A stretch of 64,000 bases of DNA from Vibrio sp. ES.051 (GCF_002563795.1 NZ_PDJL01000003.1:124001-188000), one strand, 5' to 3'; numbered from the stretch's first letter, positions 35,677 through 45,136 are shown. Program-made: numbers and translations. The notes: generated from the letters alone by a model not told the origin.

Positions 35677-36864
35677 TCAGTGTTTGATAAATAAATGGCG
35701 CGGGAAATCACACAGTGTTTTTGCGCCATCACGGGTAATGACGATGCTTTCCGTGGTTTCTAGGCCCCAATCCTCGAACCATAATCCAGGCATAAAATGG
35801 AATGTCATGCCTTCTTTCAGCACGGTTTTATCGGTATCACGCAAGCTCATGGTTCGCTCGCCCCAATCTGGCGGGTAACTCAGACCGATAGGGTAACCAC
35901 AACGCGCGCCCTCACGCGAGAAACCGGCTTTATCGAGAACTTTGTTTAGTGCATTGGCGATGTCAGCGCAGGTATTGCCTGGTCTCGCAGCTTCTAAGCC
36001 GACTTCCAGACCAAGCGTGAGCGCTTCATCTGCACGTTTGAATTTATCATCGGGCTCACCAAGAAAAATGGTGCGAGAAAGAGGGCAGTGGTAGCGACGA
36101 TGGGCCCCCGCAATTTCGAAAAAGGTGCCTTCGCCTTTTTTGAATGGTTTGTCATCCCAAGTTAGGTGTGGCGCGGAGGCATCCGATCCCGATGGTAAAA
36201 GCGGTACGATTGCGGTGTAATCGCCAAAGTGGTCTTCATGACCAAGTACGGCTTGGCGGTTAATCTCTGCAACTAAATGATGTTTAGGCAAACCGGGTTC
36301 AATCATATCGAAGGCGACACGGTGCATGTTTTCTACAATGCGTGCGGCGCGGTACATGTAAGCCAGTTCTTGATCCGATTTGACGGCGCGGCACCAGTTG
36401 ACAAGGCCAGTGGCATCCAGCAATTGAGCATTGGGTAAGTGTGTAGTGAGTGATTCGTACGCGGTGGCACTGAAGTAGTAGTTGTCTTTTTCTACGCCGA
36501 TACGACCACGGTCCCAAAGGCGAGGGGTGAGTATGGCTTCGACGAGAAAATCCATGGGATGCAACGGTGGGTTCATCACATAGTGATCGGGGTAATAAGT
36601 GATGTTTTCTGCCGCCATGTAGGCGGTTCTGTATGCGCCATTTGCATCTTGGCAACGGCCAAACCAAACGGGTTCTCCAGATGATCCCACCACAACGCAT
36701 TGCGGCACGTAAAACGACCAACCGTCATAGCCTGTCAGCCACGCCATGTTAGAAGGATCATGAATGATGAGCATATCTAATTGCTGTTCTTCCATCGACT
36801 GGCGAACTTTTGTTAACCGATCCTGGAATTCATCCAGTGTAAAATGCAAAACAATGCCTCTCAT
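35677..36864 (-). CDS. doeA: Ectoine hydrolase DoeA
   Basis: A 395-aa member of the M24 (creatinase/prolidase-like) fold: N-terminal creatinase-type domain (MLIIHDPSNMAWLTGYDGWSFYV) and C-terminal pita-bread domain (GFSREGARCGYPIGLSYPPDWGE). DoeA opens the ectoine ring to N-acetyl-diaminobutyrate. It is the first gene of the cluster, with an excellent AAGGAGAG ribosome-binding site, and its family match plus doeB/doeX/doeC/doeD neighbours make the function firm. An ATG at 36864 is the likely start. Confidence 0.88.
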   Translation of the reverse strand: MRGIVLHFTLDEFQDRLTKVRQSMEEQQLDMLIIHDPSNMAWLTGYDGWSFYVPQCVVVGSSGEPVWFGRCQDANGAYRTAYMAAENITYYPDHYVMNPPLHPMDFLVEAILTPRLWDRGRIGVEKDNYYFSATAYESLTTHLPNAQLLDATGLVNWCRAVKSDQELAYMYRAARIVENMHRVAFDMIEPGLPKHHLVAEINRQAVLGHEDHFGDYTAIVPLLPSGSDASAPHLTWDDKPFKKGEGTFFEIAGAHRRYHCPLSRTIFLGEPDDKFKRADEALTLGLEVGLEAARPGNTCADIANALNKVLDKAGFSREGARCGYPIGLSYPPDWGERTMSLRDTDKTVLKEGMTFHFMPGLWFEDWGLETTESIVITRDGAKTLCDFPRHLFIKH

Positions 36865-37598
36865 ATGCTCTCCTTGCTAAAAATCCGACGCCTTATCGGC
36901 CTTCGGAGACGTTGAGGTATTGTTACCTTCTATCAGGTCAGTCAGACCTGCGTTTACCGCTCTTGCACTCACTATTGCGGCTGTATTTTGGGTTAAACGA
37001 TGACATCTAACCGGCTTGTGGGATCTCTGTTTCTCATGGCAATTATTACAATTGTGGCTCATTTTTGTGCATTACACCGCATTTGGTAGCTAATAAGTCA
37101 TCAATTGTTAAGTTTAGGTTACAGGTGGTGCTGGGGGAAGCCATTAAAATACGGTGTCATGACAATTTTTCTGAAGCCGATCATCCTTTCAAGCACTGTC
37201 AAGTACATCGCTATCGGTGATTGTCTTGTTGAATGTGTGTTGTGTAGTGGCTATTTAAAATCAGGCACTCGACTGCTCACGCATCGTGAATTGGGCGCAA
37301 GTGTTCAAACCATGAGGCATGCTTATGGTTATGCAGAGAAAAAAAGGGAGGGGGCAGAGACAAACGAGGTTATATTCAGCATGATCTATCTGTGATTGCA
37401 GAAATCCTTGATACAACCCGCCAACTTGCCACTTTCTGGTCTGAGCCGGACGCTCAGACCGATTTTCTGCGAAAAGGGCAAGTTGAGAAGGTCTTTCTGT
37501 TCACTTGATGGTCATGAAAAGAGTGCCTTTTATTCATATCGTGGTTCAGTCAGAGTCAGTATGATGAAAGAGACCCGTAATTAAACCATTGAGTCCGC
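36865..37598. other. Long region with nested inverted repeat; no convincing gene
   Basis: This holds the doeA promoter region (36865-37100) and the 3' flank of the rhlE-type gene. Two plus-strand frames (37105-37395 and 37396-37584) have no ribosome-binding site and poor composition, so I do not call them. The notable content is the inverted repeat at 37380-37517. Confidence 0.5.
37380..37517. repeat. Nested imperfect inverted repeat (about 138 nt)
   Basis: Four tiers of complementary arms are visible. The innermost is GGTCTGAGC (37438-37446) / GCTCAGACC (37452-37460), perfect, with a 5-nt loop. Next is CAACTTGCC (37422-37430) / GGCAAGTTG (37477-37485), perfect. Then CAGAAATCCTT (37399-37409) pairs with AAGGTCTTTCTG (37488-37499). 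The outermost is CATGATC (about 37380) against GGTCATG (about 37517). It would form one long, bulged hairpin in RNA or a cruciform in DNA. No open frame spans it. Confidence 0.8.
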
Positions 37599-39107
37599 TT
37601 AATTAGCGACTTTCGCACGGCGCTGGGCAGATGGTTTATTTCCTGCAGGTTTCGTGCTGTTCGGCTTGCGGTTACCAGACGGTTTAGCACTGCTGTTATT
37701 CTGATTGCCAGTTGGCTTGCTGGTGTTTGGTTTGCGACCGTCAGGTTGACTGTTTGCGCGACCTTGACCTTCGCGATTACCTTTAGGCTTACCAGCGGCG
37801 CCTTGGTTTGCCCCATTTTTGTTACCGTTGAAGCGACGCTTAGGTTTGTTCGCGCCATTTGATTCTTTAGCGTCTGTAGATTGTGCGTTTCCACCGTCGG
37901 CTTTTTGCGTTTGGGGTTTTTTAGGCTTCTTCGGTTTAATTGGACGCGTATCCAGTTTTGATTCTGGCACTGCATTGGTTGGTGCGAAGCCTGCAAGCTC
38001 TTTGCGTGGCAGTAGCTGTTTAATTAAGCGTTCAATGGCGAAGAGCTCTGGTGCTTCAATGGCACATACTAGAGAAATCGCTTTACCCACCTCACCCGCA
38101 CGTCCAGTACGGCCAATACGGTGAACATAATCTTCAGCCACTTTTGGCAACTCAAAGTTCACGACTTGAGGCAACTGAGGAATGTCGATACCGCGCGCCG
38201 CGATGTCCGTTGCTACCAAGACTCGAATCCCACCCGATTTAAAATCGGCCAATGCTTTGGTGCGCGCGGCTTGGCTTTTGTTGCCATGGATCGCGGCTGC
38301 AGGCAAACCTTGCTCGATCAAGAATTTCGCCAAACGGTTAGCACCGTGTTTGGTACGCATGAACACGAGGACTTGTTGCCAATCACCATCGTTAATCAAT
38401 TTTACCAACATGGGCGCTTTTTTCTTAGCATCTGCTGGGTAAATGCTCTGTTCTACCGTTCTTGCTGTAGAGTTCGCCGGGCTAACCGAAATCTCAACAG
38501 GGTTGTTGACCAAGCCTTTGGCTAGATCGCGAATCTCGTTAGAGAACGTTGCTGAGAACAGAAGATTCTGGCGCTGTTTTGGTAGTAAATTAAGAATCTT
38601 ACGAATATCGCGGATAAAGCCCATGTCCAACATGCGATCTGCTTCATCTAGGACTAAAACTTCGAGTTGGTCAAACTTAACTGCATTTTGATTGAAAAGA
38701 TCCATCAAGCGACCCGGCGTCGCCACTAATACATCGGCACCTTTACGTAGACGTTGCATTTGCGGGTTGATCTTCACACCACCAAACACGACCGCACTTG
38801 TTAGAGGAAGATGGCGACCGTACATGGACACGCTTTCTTGAACTTGAGCGGCAAGTTCACGTGTGGGTGTCAGGATCAAAGTGCGCACTTGATTGCTACG
38901 AACGCGAGGGCCGTTAGATAAGCGTTCAAGAATGGGCAATGTAAAGCCTGCCGTTTTACCCGTACCAGTCTGTGCTGCCGCCATGACGTCTTTCCCTTCC
39001 AAAATCGCTGGAATTGCTTGAGCCTGAATTGGGGAGGGGGTGTCGTAGCCTTTTTCCTGAATTGCTTTAAGGATTGGAGCAGATAGACCTAACGAGGTAA
39101 AACCCAT
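37599..39107 (-). CDS. rhlE: DEAD-box ATP-dependent RNA helicase, RhlE-like
   Basis: A 502-aa DEAD-box helicase. Visible motifs are the Q motif ([14 protein letters not shown]), the Walker [15 protein letters not shown] in [15 protein letters not shown] in LFSATFSNE, and [10 protein letters not shown]. The C-terminal 110 residues are a basic, Asn/Lys/Pro/Gly-rich, low-complexity tail ([14 protein letters not shown] and [10 protein letters not shown] repeats) that probably binds RNA. The start at 39107 (MGFTSLGL) is chosen over 39146. RhlE family by N-terminal core; cold-shock or ribosome-assembly role is general for the family. Confidence 0.85.
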   Translation of the reverse strand: MGFTSLGLSAPILKAIQEKGYDTPSPIQAQAIPAILEGKDVMAAAQTGTGKTAGFTLPILERLSNGPRVRSNQVRTLILTPTRELAAQVQESVSMYGRHLPLTSAVVFGGVKINPQMQRLRKGADVLVATPGRLMDLFNQNAVKFDQLEVLVLDEADRMLDMGFIRDIRKILNLLPKQRQNLLFSATFSNEIRDLAKGLVNNPVEISVSPANSTARTVEQSIYPADAKKKAPMLVKLINDGDWQQVLVFMRTKHGANRLAKFLIEQGLPAAAIHGNKSQAARTKALADFKSGGIRVLVATDIAARGIDIPQLPQVVNFELPKVAEDYVHRIGRTGRAGEVGKAISLVCAIEAPELFAIERLIKQLLPRKELAGFAPTNAVPESKLDTRPIKPKKPKKPQTQKADGGNAQSTDAKESNGANKPKRRFNGNKNGANQGAAGKPKGNREGQGRANSQPDGRKPNTSKPTGNQNNSSAKPSGNRKPNSTKPAGNKPSAQRRAKVAN

Positions 39108-39407
39108 ATATATGATTCTCAATTGTCGAGTTGGATAACAACGCATGAATTTAGATTCTATGCGAAAAGTCCGACATTCTGAGGCTTTTACGTGTTTGCT
39201 TCAACTAATTCCGTATTTGATCTTGATCTCATTTTATCCGTACATACATATTTACGGTGATAATAAGCGTTAAGTCAAATTAACTGATTGTTTTTTATAA
39301 TATTTAACTTGCGAGAGGTGATGCTAGTTCGGTTGTGACGTTTTTCTCTTTTCAGTTGTATATTTTTAATGTGATGAACAACATTTATGGTTTTGAGAGT
39401 TCATAAA
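39108..39407. other. Divergent promoter region
   Basis: About 300 bp between rhlE and the TackOD1 gene, AT-rich, with no ORF. It should hold promoters for both directions. I see no c-di-GMP riboswitch (GEMM-type core sequences are absent). Confidence 0.5.
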
Positions 39408-40763
39408 ATGCCCTTAAAAAATAATTATTTCTATTGGGTCGGTGACCGACTCCCAGAGCGCTCGTTTGAGACTCTAATTAATGTCAACAGTGTGGAGGAA
39501 ATACCTACAGGGCTTGGAGGGATGGTGTGCATTGCCGAGCAAAACGCTCGGCAAATTGATGAGGCGCTATCCGCCTTTTATCAGCAGCCGGGGAGATGGT
39601 CATGGGCGGTGTATGTCACGCAAGAAACGGCGTACTCAAGATGTGTTACGGATGGTTTATTCGACGAAGAAAGGTCGATCAATGCATGGCAAGCGATTCA
39701 GCGCAAGCTTGATACGATGGATGAACTTGAATGGCTAGACCCAATGATTGGTTGGCTCGGAGTGAATCGGCAACGTAGAGTGAAGGCAATGAAAAGCCTT
39801 GAATCAACACCGATATATTCATATCCGATTATCGATGTTCTGTTTCCTGATATTTATTCGACGTACAGATATGTGCTGTCAGAACAAAGTCGTGGAGTAT
39901 TAGAGGCAGAAGAGCTGGTTGATAGAATTCGCGTGTGCTCACAGTGCAATAGTGGCCACCTCAATTATGTCGAAGTTTGCCCAGATTGCAGTAGCATTGA
40001 CATTGATACTCAAAGCTCTTTGCATTGCTTCACTTGCGGTCATGTTGGCGACCAACAAAGTTTTCAACGCCGCGGTAAGTTAGAGTGCCCTAAGTGCTTA
40101 ACGCAGTTGCGTCACATCGGGGTCGATTATGATCGCCCGCTGGAAAACTATGTGTGTAACCGTTGCACTGGCTTATTTGTCGAAGCAGCAACGAGCTGCC
40201 ATTGTTTAAGTTGTGATGCGAAGATGAAGGTTGAAGAACTGGTGGTCCGTAAAATTCATCAGTATCGACTTGGTGACGTTGGCGAGTACATTTACCAGCA
40301 TGGCAAATCAATTCAGGCCCCTGAACTCTCGATAAAAGGAAAAGTAGAAATTAGCTTTTTCCAAAACTTACTTACTTGGCTGAATAAGGTGGCATTGAGA
40401 CATCAAGAGCACCATTTGTTGCTGGGGTTACATTTACCTACGCTCAATGAATATGGTCAGCAGTATGGTGATGCAAAATTGTTCTCGTTAATGGACCAGT
40501 TGACACGCCGGTTGAGCGGAATGTTCCGTGATACCGATATTTGCTGTCAGTATAAACAAGACGTGCTGCTCGTACTCATGCCCAACACAACAAACAAGAG
40601 TTTGACGGTTCTGCAAGAGAAGCTATCTAAACTTGGAGAGCTTATCGAAGACAAAGAATTTGAGTTGAATGTCTTTGCTTGGGAGCTACCCAACCCAATT
40701 ATAGAAGACGGGGTGTCCGGCTGGATTGAGTCACTAATAGGTGAGATCTATGTTGCAAGATAG
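39408..40763 (+). CDS. TackOD1-type zinc-ribbon protein with degenerate GGDEF-like domain
   Basis: A 451-aa cytoplasmic protein. The start at 39408 (MPLKNNYFYWVGDRLPE) has GAGAG 8 nt upstream; 39387 is in frame. Residues 1-170 are a TackOD1-like N-terminal region. A zinc-ribbon block follows with six CxxC-like pairs at about 177/180, 191/194, 207/210, 227/230, 250/253 and 264-269. The C-terminal part (about 335-440) resembles a degenerate GGDEF fold (HLPTLNEYGQQYGDAK, MFRDTDICCQY, VLLVLMPN) lacking the signature. It is probably a regulatory or scaffold protein for the synthase in the next gene, which starts 14 bp before this gene ends. A family call from recognition of the pattern, so moderate certainty. 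Confidence 0.65.
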   Translation: MPLKNNYFYWVGDRLPERSFETLINVNSVEEIPTGLGGMVCIAEQNARQIDEALSAFYQQPGRWSWAVYVTQETAYSRCVTDGLFDEERSINAWQAIQRKLDTMDELEWLDPMIGWLGVNRQRRVKAMKSLESTPIYSYPIIDVLFPDIYSTYRYVLSEQSRGVLEAEELVDRIRVCSQCNSGHLNYVEVCPDCSSIDIDTQSSLHCFTCGHVGDQQSFQRRGKLECPKCLTQLRHIGVDYDRPLENYVCNRCTGLFVEAATSCHCLSCDAKMKVEELVVRKIHQYRLGDVGEYIYQHGKSIQAPELSIKGKVEISFFQNLLTWLNKVALRHQEHHLLLGLHLPTLNEYGQQYGDAKLFSLMDQLTRRLSGMFRDTDICCQYKQDVLLVLMPNTTNKSLTVLQEKLSKLGELIEDKEFELNVFAWELPNPIIEDGVSGWIESLIGEIYVAR

Positions 40764-42066
40764 CTTGGTGCTGCTCGACTATCTTGGTGGGATGTTACTG
40801 CATAACGAAGATCTGTGGCTGCTGGTATTCCCGGTCATGATCGTCATCGAACTGCCATTGTATTTGCTGGTATTAACCGGGATTTTTCGTTGGGCGTATG
40901 TCCCTGAAGAGCAAGCCCTGACTTATTTCCCATCGGTGAGTATTATCATTACTTGTTACGGTGAAGGTGAAGCGATAGGCCTTACCATCGATACGCTGGT
41001 TGAGCAGGTGTATCCGGGGCAGATCGAAATCTTGGTGGTGGTGGATGGGGCCGTGCAAAACCAAGAGACCTACCAAGCCGCGCTAAATGGCGAAAAAAGG
41101 CATGCGAGGGTACGTAACCGCAAAGTGCGTGTTTTACCTAAGTGGCAGCGTGGTGGGCGAGTTTCTACGCTCAATGCTGGTTTGTCGGAGGCTCGCGGCG
41201 AGATAGTGATCAATGTGGATGGAGACACTTCGTTTGATAACGATATGGTTTTCACCATGATGCAACAGTTTGCCAACAAAGAGGTTGTTGCCAGCGGAGG
41301 GGCATTGAGAGTTCGAAATCATAATGCGAACTTACTCACGAAGATGCAATCGCTCGAATACATGCTCTCCATGCAAGCAGGTAAGACAGGAATGGCAAAG
41401 TGGGGAGTGCTGAATAATATTTCAGGGGCATTTGGCGCGTTTCGGAAAAATCTATTGAAGCAAGTGGGGGGGTGGGATACGCATACCGCAGAGGACCTAG
41501 ACTTAACCATGCGTTTAAAGCAATACAAGCGGCGCTATCCGAATAATAAATTAGCGTTTGCCAATAATGCAATTGGGCACACAGATGTCCCCGATACCCT
41601 CAAAGGCTTGGTATTACAACGACTGCGTTGGGATGGAGACCTGCTGTTTTTGTTTTTACGAAAACACAATGAGGGCTTATCTCCGACGCTCTTAGGGTGG
41701 GGAAACTTCTTGTTCACTTTAGTTTATGGGGTGATACAGAACGTTTTATTGCCACTGCTTGTCGTACTATTTTGCGTATATATGGTCATTGTATATCCAA
41801 TTAAGTTTGTCCTAGCTCTGATGTTGATGCTCTACCTTGTTTATCTCTTTTTGTCGGCTTTGCTCTTTGTTGTGTATATCGGTTTGGTATCAGAGAGAAA
41901 AAAAGAAGATTTAAAGTCAGTGAAATGGTTATTTTTTTATCCAGTGTACCAATTCTTTATGCGCTTAATTACCGCCTTCTCCATGGTTAACGAAGTGGTA
42001 AGGCGAAGTCATGAAGAATCGAGTATGGCGCCTTGGTGGGTATTGAAGCGAGGTAAAAAGTTTTAA
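40750..42066 (+). CDS. Processive GT2-family glycosyltransferase (polysaccharide synthase-like)
   Basis: A 438-aa membrane-embedded GT2 enzyme. The start at 40750 follows TAGGTGAG; it overlaps the previous gene by 14 bp. Layout: a helix (about 21-45), the GT-A domain with SIIITCYGEGEA, D99 (VVDG), the DGD motif at 157-159, TAED at 246-249 and QRLRWDG at 290-296, then about four C-terminal helices (about 310-400). The D,D,D,QxxRW pattern is the hallmark of processive synthases making chitin, hyaluronan, cellulose or poly-GlcNAc. The polymer cannot be predicted. It is followed by the HlyD-like gene after 1 bp. Confidence 0.85.
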   Translation: MLQDSLVLLDYLGGMLLHNEDLWLLVFPVMIVIELPLYLLVLTGIFRWAYVPEEQALTYFPSVSIIITCYGEGEAIGLTIDTLVEQVYPGQIEILVVVDGAVQNQETYQAALNGEKRHARVRNRKVRVLPKWQRGGRVSTLNAGLSEARGEIVINVDGDTSFDNDMVFTMMQQFANKEVVASGGALRVRNHNANLLTKMQSLEYMLSMQAGKTGMAKWGVLNNISGAFGAFRKNLLKQVGGWDTHTAEDLDLTMRLKQYKRRYPNNKLAFANNAIGHTDVPDTLKGLVLQRLRWDGDLLFLFLRKHNEGLSPTLLGWGNFLFTLVYGVIQNVLLPLLVVLFCVYMVIVYPIKFVLALMLMLYLVYLFLSALLFVVYIGLVSERKKEDLKSVKWLFFYPVYQFFMRLITAFSMVNEVVRRSHEESSMAPWWVLKRGKKF

Positions 42067-42067
42067 T

Positions 42068-43105
42068 ATGAAAGTTAACTTTTACTTAGATAAAAGGCAT
42101 AAACCGCAGTCGGAGAGCGGCATGAAAGTCGTCTACGGGCAAGCAAAGCGCGGTGGTTACCGGCTTCGTTGGTATCTGATTTTAGCCATTGTTATTAGCC
42201 CTCTTGTATTGATGGCTTACTACTTGTTTAAAACTCAAATTTTAGTCACCGCTCCGGGAGTGATTACCTCTTATCCATTGGTCGTGACAGCAACGCGAGC
42301 TGCCACTGTGGGACCCGTTCCCGTGGATATCGGCTCTGTCGTGGCGAAGGAGCAATCACTGATATTGTTACAAGATAATGCGTTAAATAAAGAAATTGAT
42401 TTTATTCAAGACGAGCTCGTTGAGCTTTCTAAAAAGCAGGTGCAAAACACGGATGAGCTATACAAAAGCGCGATTGAAAGCTCTGAAGCGGGGTTGAAAA
42501 AAGTCGAAGAAATTCAGAAAAAATACGATGTATACAGAGAGAAAGGGCAAGTTTCTGAAGTGGATTATGCAGCCATTGTCAGTGTTAATAACACTCTGAG
42601 CTATCAGTTGAACAGCCAGAGAATCGCTTATATGGATGCGATGCGCGACCTTGAAGAGTTAGAGCTCGCGGGCCCTGTAGCGCAAGAATACCGAGCATTA
42701 ATGCGCGAGCTGGTGGTGAAGCGTGCTCAACAAGAAAGCCTGACCTTGCGCTCTCCGATAAATGGGCGTGTGCTGGATATTCACGTACATGAGGGGCAAA
42801 ATGTGGCAAAAAATACACCTATGCTTACGATTGCTCGTAATGTGACACCAGAAATCATCGCTTTTCTTAATCCGAAGCATCTTGAATACAGTCAAATAGA
42901 TAAGAAAGCGAAAGTGGTGTTTCCCGATGGCCGAAAGTTTGCAGCGACCGTATCTCAGCCAGTTGAAGTGGTGAATAAATTACCTCCTGAACTGCAAAGT
43001 CCTTTTGAAGGCCAACCTGCTTATTTAAAAGTGACACTAAGTTTTGATGAGCCGTTAGAAAAAAGCCGCTGGATTGAAGGGGTAACCATCGAAGTTCGCT
43101 TTTAA
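42068..43105 (+). CDS. HlyD-type periplasmic adaptor for the polysaccharide synthase
   Basis: A 345-aa membrane-fusion-like protein. A basic cytoplasmic start (MKVNFYLDKRHKPQ) is followed by one membrane helix (about 36-57, YLILAIVISPLVLMAYYLF), a lipoyl half-motif (ATVGPVPVDIGSVVAKEQ), a coiled-coil hairpin (about 108-215), a second lipoyl half (LTLRSPINGRVLDIHVHEGQNV) and a beta-barrel. It resembles Alg44 and similar adaptors of exopolysaccharide synthases. Starting 1 bp after the GT2 gene, it is the third member of a tight operon. Confidence 0.8.
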   Translation: MKVNFYLDKRHKPQSESGMKVVYGQAKRGGYRLRWYLILAIVISPLVLMAYYLFKTQILVTAPGVITSYPLVVTATRAATVGPVPVDIGSVVAKEQSLILLQDNALNKEIDFIQDELVELSKKQVQNTDELYKSAIESSEAGLKKVEEIQKKYDVYREKGQVSEVDYAAIVSVNNTLSYQLNSQRIAYMDAMRDLEELELAGPVAQEYRALMRELVVKRAQQESLTLRSPINGRVLDIHVHEGQNVAKNTPMLTIARNVTPEIIAFLNPKHLEYSQIDKKAKVVFPDGRKFAATVSQPVEVVNKLPPELQSPFEGQPAYLKVTLSFDEPLEKSRWIEGVTIEVRF

Positions 43106-43163
43106 CGTCAAAAAAATAGATGGGGAGCGGATAGCGCCTCGTCTTTTGGCTTCGTAAATAAAG

Positions 43164-43874
43164 TTATATGCTCTTCGCATGCTCTAAAAACGCAGTGGTC
43201 AGCTTTTGAAACAGGGTGTCAACCGACGGCCTTGCTTTGATATGCTTAAACAACGAAGTGTGGACATCGCCTCTAATGTCATCGTCATGACCGCATAGTT
43301 GATTGCATAGTTGGACTGGTTCTACAATCTCATTAACCTTGGCGTCTATCAGAATACAGGCTTGGGATAAAATGACTTGGCCACCCCCCTTCTTAAGCAA
43401 AACACGTTGCGCGGTTCCGACCACTTTTTGTCCTGCGATGTTTAGATTGTATTCGCCATCGCAGTATGAATAAGGCGTTGCATGCACATCAACGTTGACC
43501 CCGAGTTGCTCGAAAAACACTGTCAGTATTGAACACAAATCAAGGTAGGCTTTTTTAATATCGTAAGGTTTATCTTCTGGCCAGTGATAGATGTGGGACA
43601 GATTAATAATGCCAGGAACTTGAGGCACTGGCGCACCGCCCGTTTTGCGTGAAAACAACTTCCACCCTAACTTATCGAGCGTTAGTTTTAATTGCTCTGA
43701 GACGAGCCATTTCTTGCCTGCTGGTAACACCAAGGTTGGACTTTTTACTTGCCAAAGCAACAGTACTTGCGACAGTTGATTTGATTGGACTTGTTTCATT
43801 AATTCACTTTCTTTTTCAAAGACATCAGCCACTTCCGTTGCAACATAGCGAATTAGCTTATTTGTAGAAACCAA
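43164..43874 (-). CDS. Lipoate-protein ligase-like protein (LplA/BPL superfamily)
   Basis: A 236-aa protein of the biotin/lipoate ligase fold. It has LFSRKTGGAPVPQVPGIINLSHIY (the RR-SGG-type substrate loop, here RKTGG) and YNLNIAGQKVVGTAQR, with the candidate catalytic Lys in QKVVG (about residue 150). The start appears to be TTG 43874 with GAGGAATAGAGT upstream. It might attach lipoate to a carrier protein or be a degenerate paralogue. The RKTGG loop differs from the classical one, so activity is uncertain. Not in an obvious operon. Confidence 0.7.
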   Translation of the reverse strand: MVSTNKLIRYVATEVADVFEKESELMKQVQSNQLSQVLLLWQVKSPTLVLPAGKKWLVSEQLKLTLDKLGWKLFSRKTGGAPVPQVPGIINLSHIYHWPEDKPYDIKKAYLDLCSILTVFFEQLGVNVDVHATPYSYCDGEYNLNIAGQKVVGTAQRVLLKKGGGQVILSQACILIDAKVNEIVEPVQLCNQLCGHDDDIRGDVHTSLFKHIKARPSVDTLFQKLTTAFLEHAKSI

Positions 43875-44105
43875 ACTCTATTCCTCGTACGCTTTTTATC
43901 GCTTCATTTGTAGCTCAGATATTGCGGCATTGCTAGATGCATGATCACTCTTTAGATTTTTAGCTAAATCGATAACGGTAACGTTGCTCGCCTATTCGTT
44001 GCACGATGAGCTTGGTACAACAGTGCGCGAGAAGCGCGTCCATTAGGTAAAAGCCGCAAATTGCCAGTCACTTCAGTTGCGCCATTAAGACACAAAAATG
44101 ACAAC

Positions 44106-44155
44106 GTGTCATAGAGGGTTCAACGAAGTGAAACACAATTGTCATATTCGGATTC
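44106..44155 (+). promoter_or_regulatory. PhoB-type direct repeats upstream of pstS
   Basis: TGTCAT-like units occur at a steady 11-bp spacing: GTGTCAT (44106), GGTTCAA (44117), GTGAAAC (44128), TTGTCAT (44139) and GGATTCT (44150). The first and fourth match the Pho-box core well, the middle ones are degenerate. They lie about 60-110 bp before pstS, matching activation by phosphate starvation. PhoB binding is inferred. Confidence 0.65.
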
Positions 44156-44214
44156 TAAAGTGAGCATCGTTCGAGTGAAACACAACGGCAATAACGCCAC
44201 TTAAGGAAATTGTG

Positions 44215-45036
44215 ATGAAAAAGACAGTAATCGGTGCAATCGCACTTCTAGGCGCAATGGCAGTAACTCCTGTTTCTGCTAAAGAAACTATCTCTGCAGT
44301 GGGTTCTAGCAGCGTAACGCCACTGATGGAAGTTTTCTCTGAAACATACATGAAGAAGAACCCTAACGTATATATTGAGGTGCAAGGACCGGGCTCTTCC
44401 GCTGGTGTGAAAGCCGCAAAAAATGGGTCAGCAGACCTTGGTATGTCTTCTCGTAACCTAAAAGACTCTGAAAAAGAATCAACACTAATCGAAGAAGTGG
44501 TTGCACGTGACGGTATCGCAGTGGTTGTTAACCCACAAAACAAACTGCCTGGCCTAACCGCAGAACAAGTGACGGCTATCTATAAAGGCGAAGTTTCAAA
44601 CTGGAAAGAAGTCGGTGGTGCAGACAAGCCAATTGTGGCTATCACGCGTGATACGGCTTCTGGTACTCGCGGTGCATTCGAAGACATCATGTCGTTAAAA
44701 ATGAAAATTTCAGGTAAGAAAGTGTCGGCTATCTCTCAACGTGCTCAAGTTGCAAACGGTAATGGTGCACTTAAAACAATGGTTGCTTCTAACCCATATG
44801 CAATCGGTTATATCTCGCTAGGCACAGTAGACAACACGGTTAACGCACTGGCAATCGACGGTGTGGATGCGACGGTGGCGAATGTTAAGAGTGGTTCTTA
44901 CAAGGTCGCTCGTCCATTCCTTGTTCTTTACAAAGAAGGCAAGCCATCAACAGAAACTCAAAAATTCCTAGACTGGATGTTAACTGAAGATGCGCAAAAG
45001 CTTGTTGACCAAAACGGTTACATCTCAGTGAATTAA
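44215..45036 (+). CDS. pstS: Phosphate ABC transporter substrate-binding protein
   Basis: A 273-aa periplasmic phosphate-binding protein. The start at 44215 follows AAGGAAATTGTG; it has a clear signal peptide (MKKTVIGAIALLGAMAVTPVSA). Typical binding-site sequences are GSSSVTPLMEVFSE, QGPGSSAGVKAA and SRNLKDSE. It heads the high-affinity phosphate import operon. A terminator-like hairpin downstream may make its mRNA more abundant than the rest. Vibrios usually have another pst set elsewhere, so this is probably the secondary-chromosome copy. Confidence 0.92.
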   Translation: MKKTVIGAIALLGAMAVTPVSAKETISAVGSSSVTPLMEVFSETYMKKNPNVYIEVQGPGSSAGVKAAKNGSADLGMSSRNLKDSEKESTLIEEVVARDGIAVVVNPQNKLPGLTAEQVTAIYKGEVSNWKEVGGADKPIVAITRDTASGTRGAFEDIMSLKMKISGKKVSAISQRAQVANGNGALKTMVASNPYAIGYISLGTVDNTVNALAIDGVDATVANVKSGSYKVARPFLVLYKEGKPSTETQKFLDWMLTEDAQKLVDQNGYISVN

Positions 45037-45057
45037 TTTTATTGGACTCTTAAGTTT

Positions 45058-45090
45058 GCTCAGTCCGCCATTTAGGGCTGAGCCTTTTCT
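45058..45090 (+). terminator. Intra-operon attenuator between pstS and pstC
   Basis: A stem GCTCAG / CTGAGC (45058-45063 and 45078-45083) with inner CC / GG pairs is followed by CTTTTCT. It lies in the 100-bp pstS-pstC gap. Partial termination here would give more binding protein than permease. Confidence 0.55.
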
Positions 45091-45136
45091 ATTCATCGTG
45101 TTCATCGGCAAAAACCAGAACCGTGAGATATTTTAA

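Noticed and set aside
37380..37517. Integron attC site or IS remnant as an explanation of the inverted repeat
   Set aside because: I do not see the conserved attC core ends or any transposase remnant, and it lies alone.
37105..37584. Two plus-strand frames in the doeA-rhlE gap
   Set aside because: No ribosome-binding sites; the second overlaps the inverted repeat that better explains the region.
39108..39407. A c-di-GMP riboswitch ahead of the polysaccharide unit
   Set aside because: No GEMM-type conserved core is present in the sequence.
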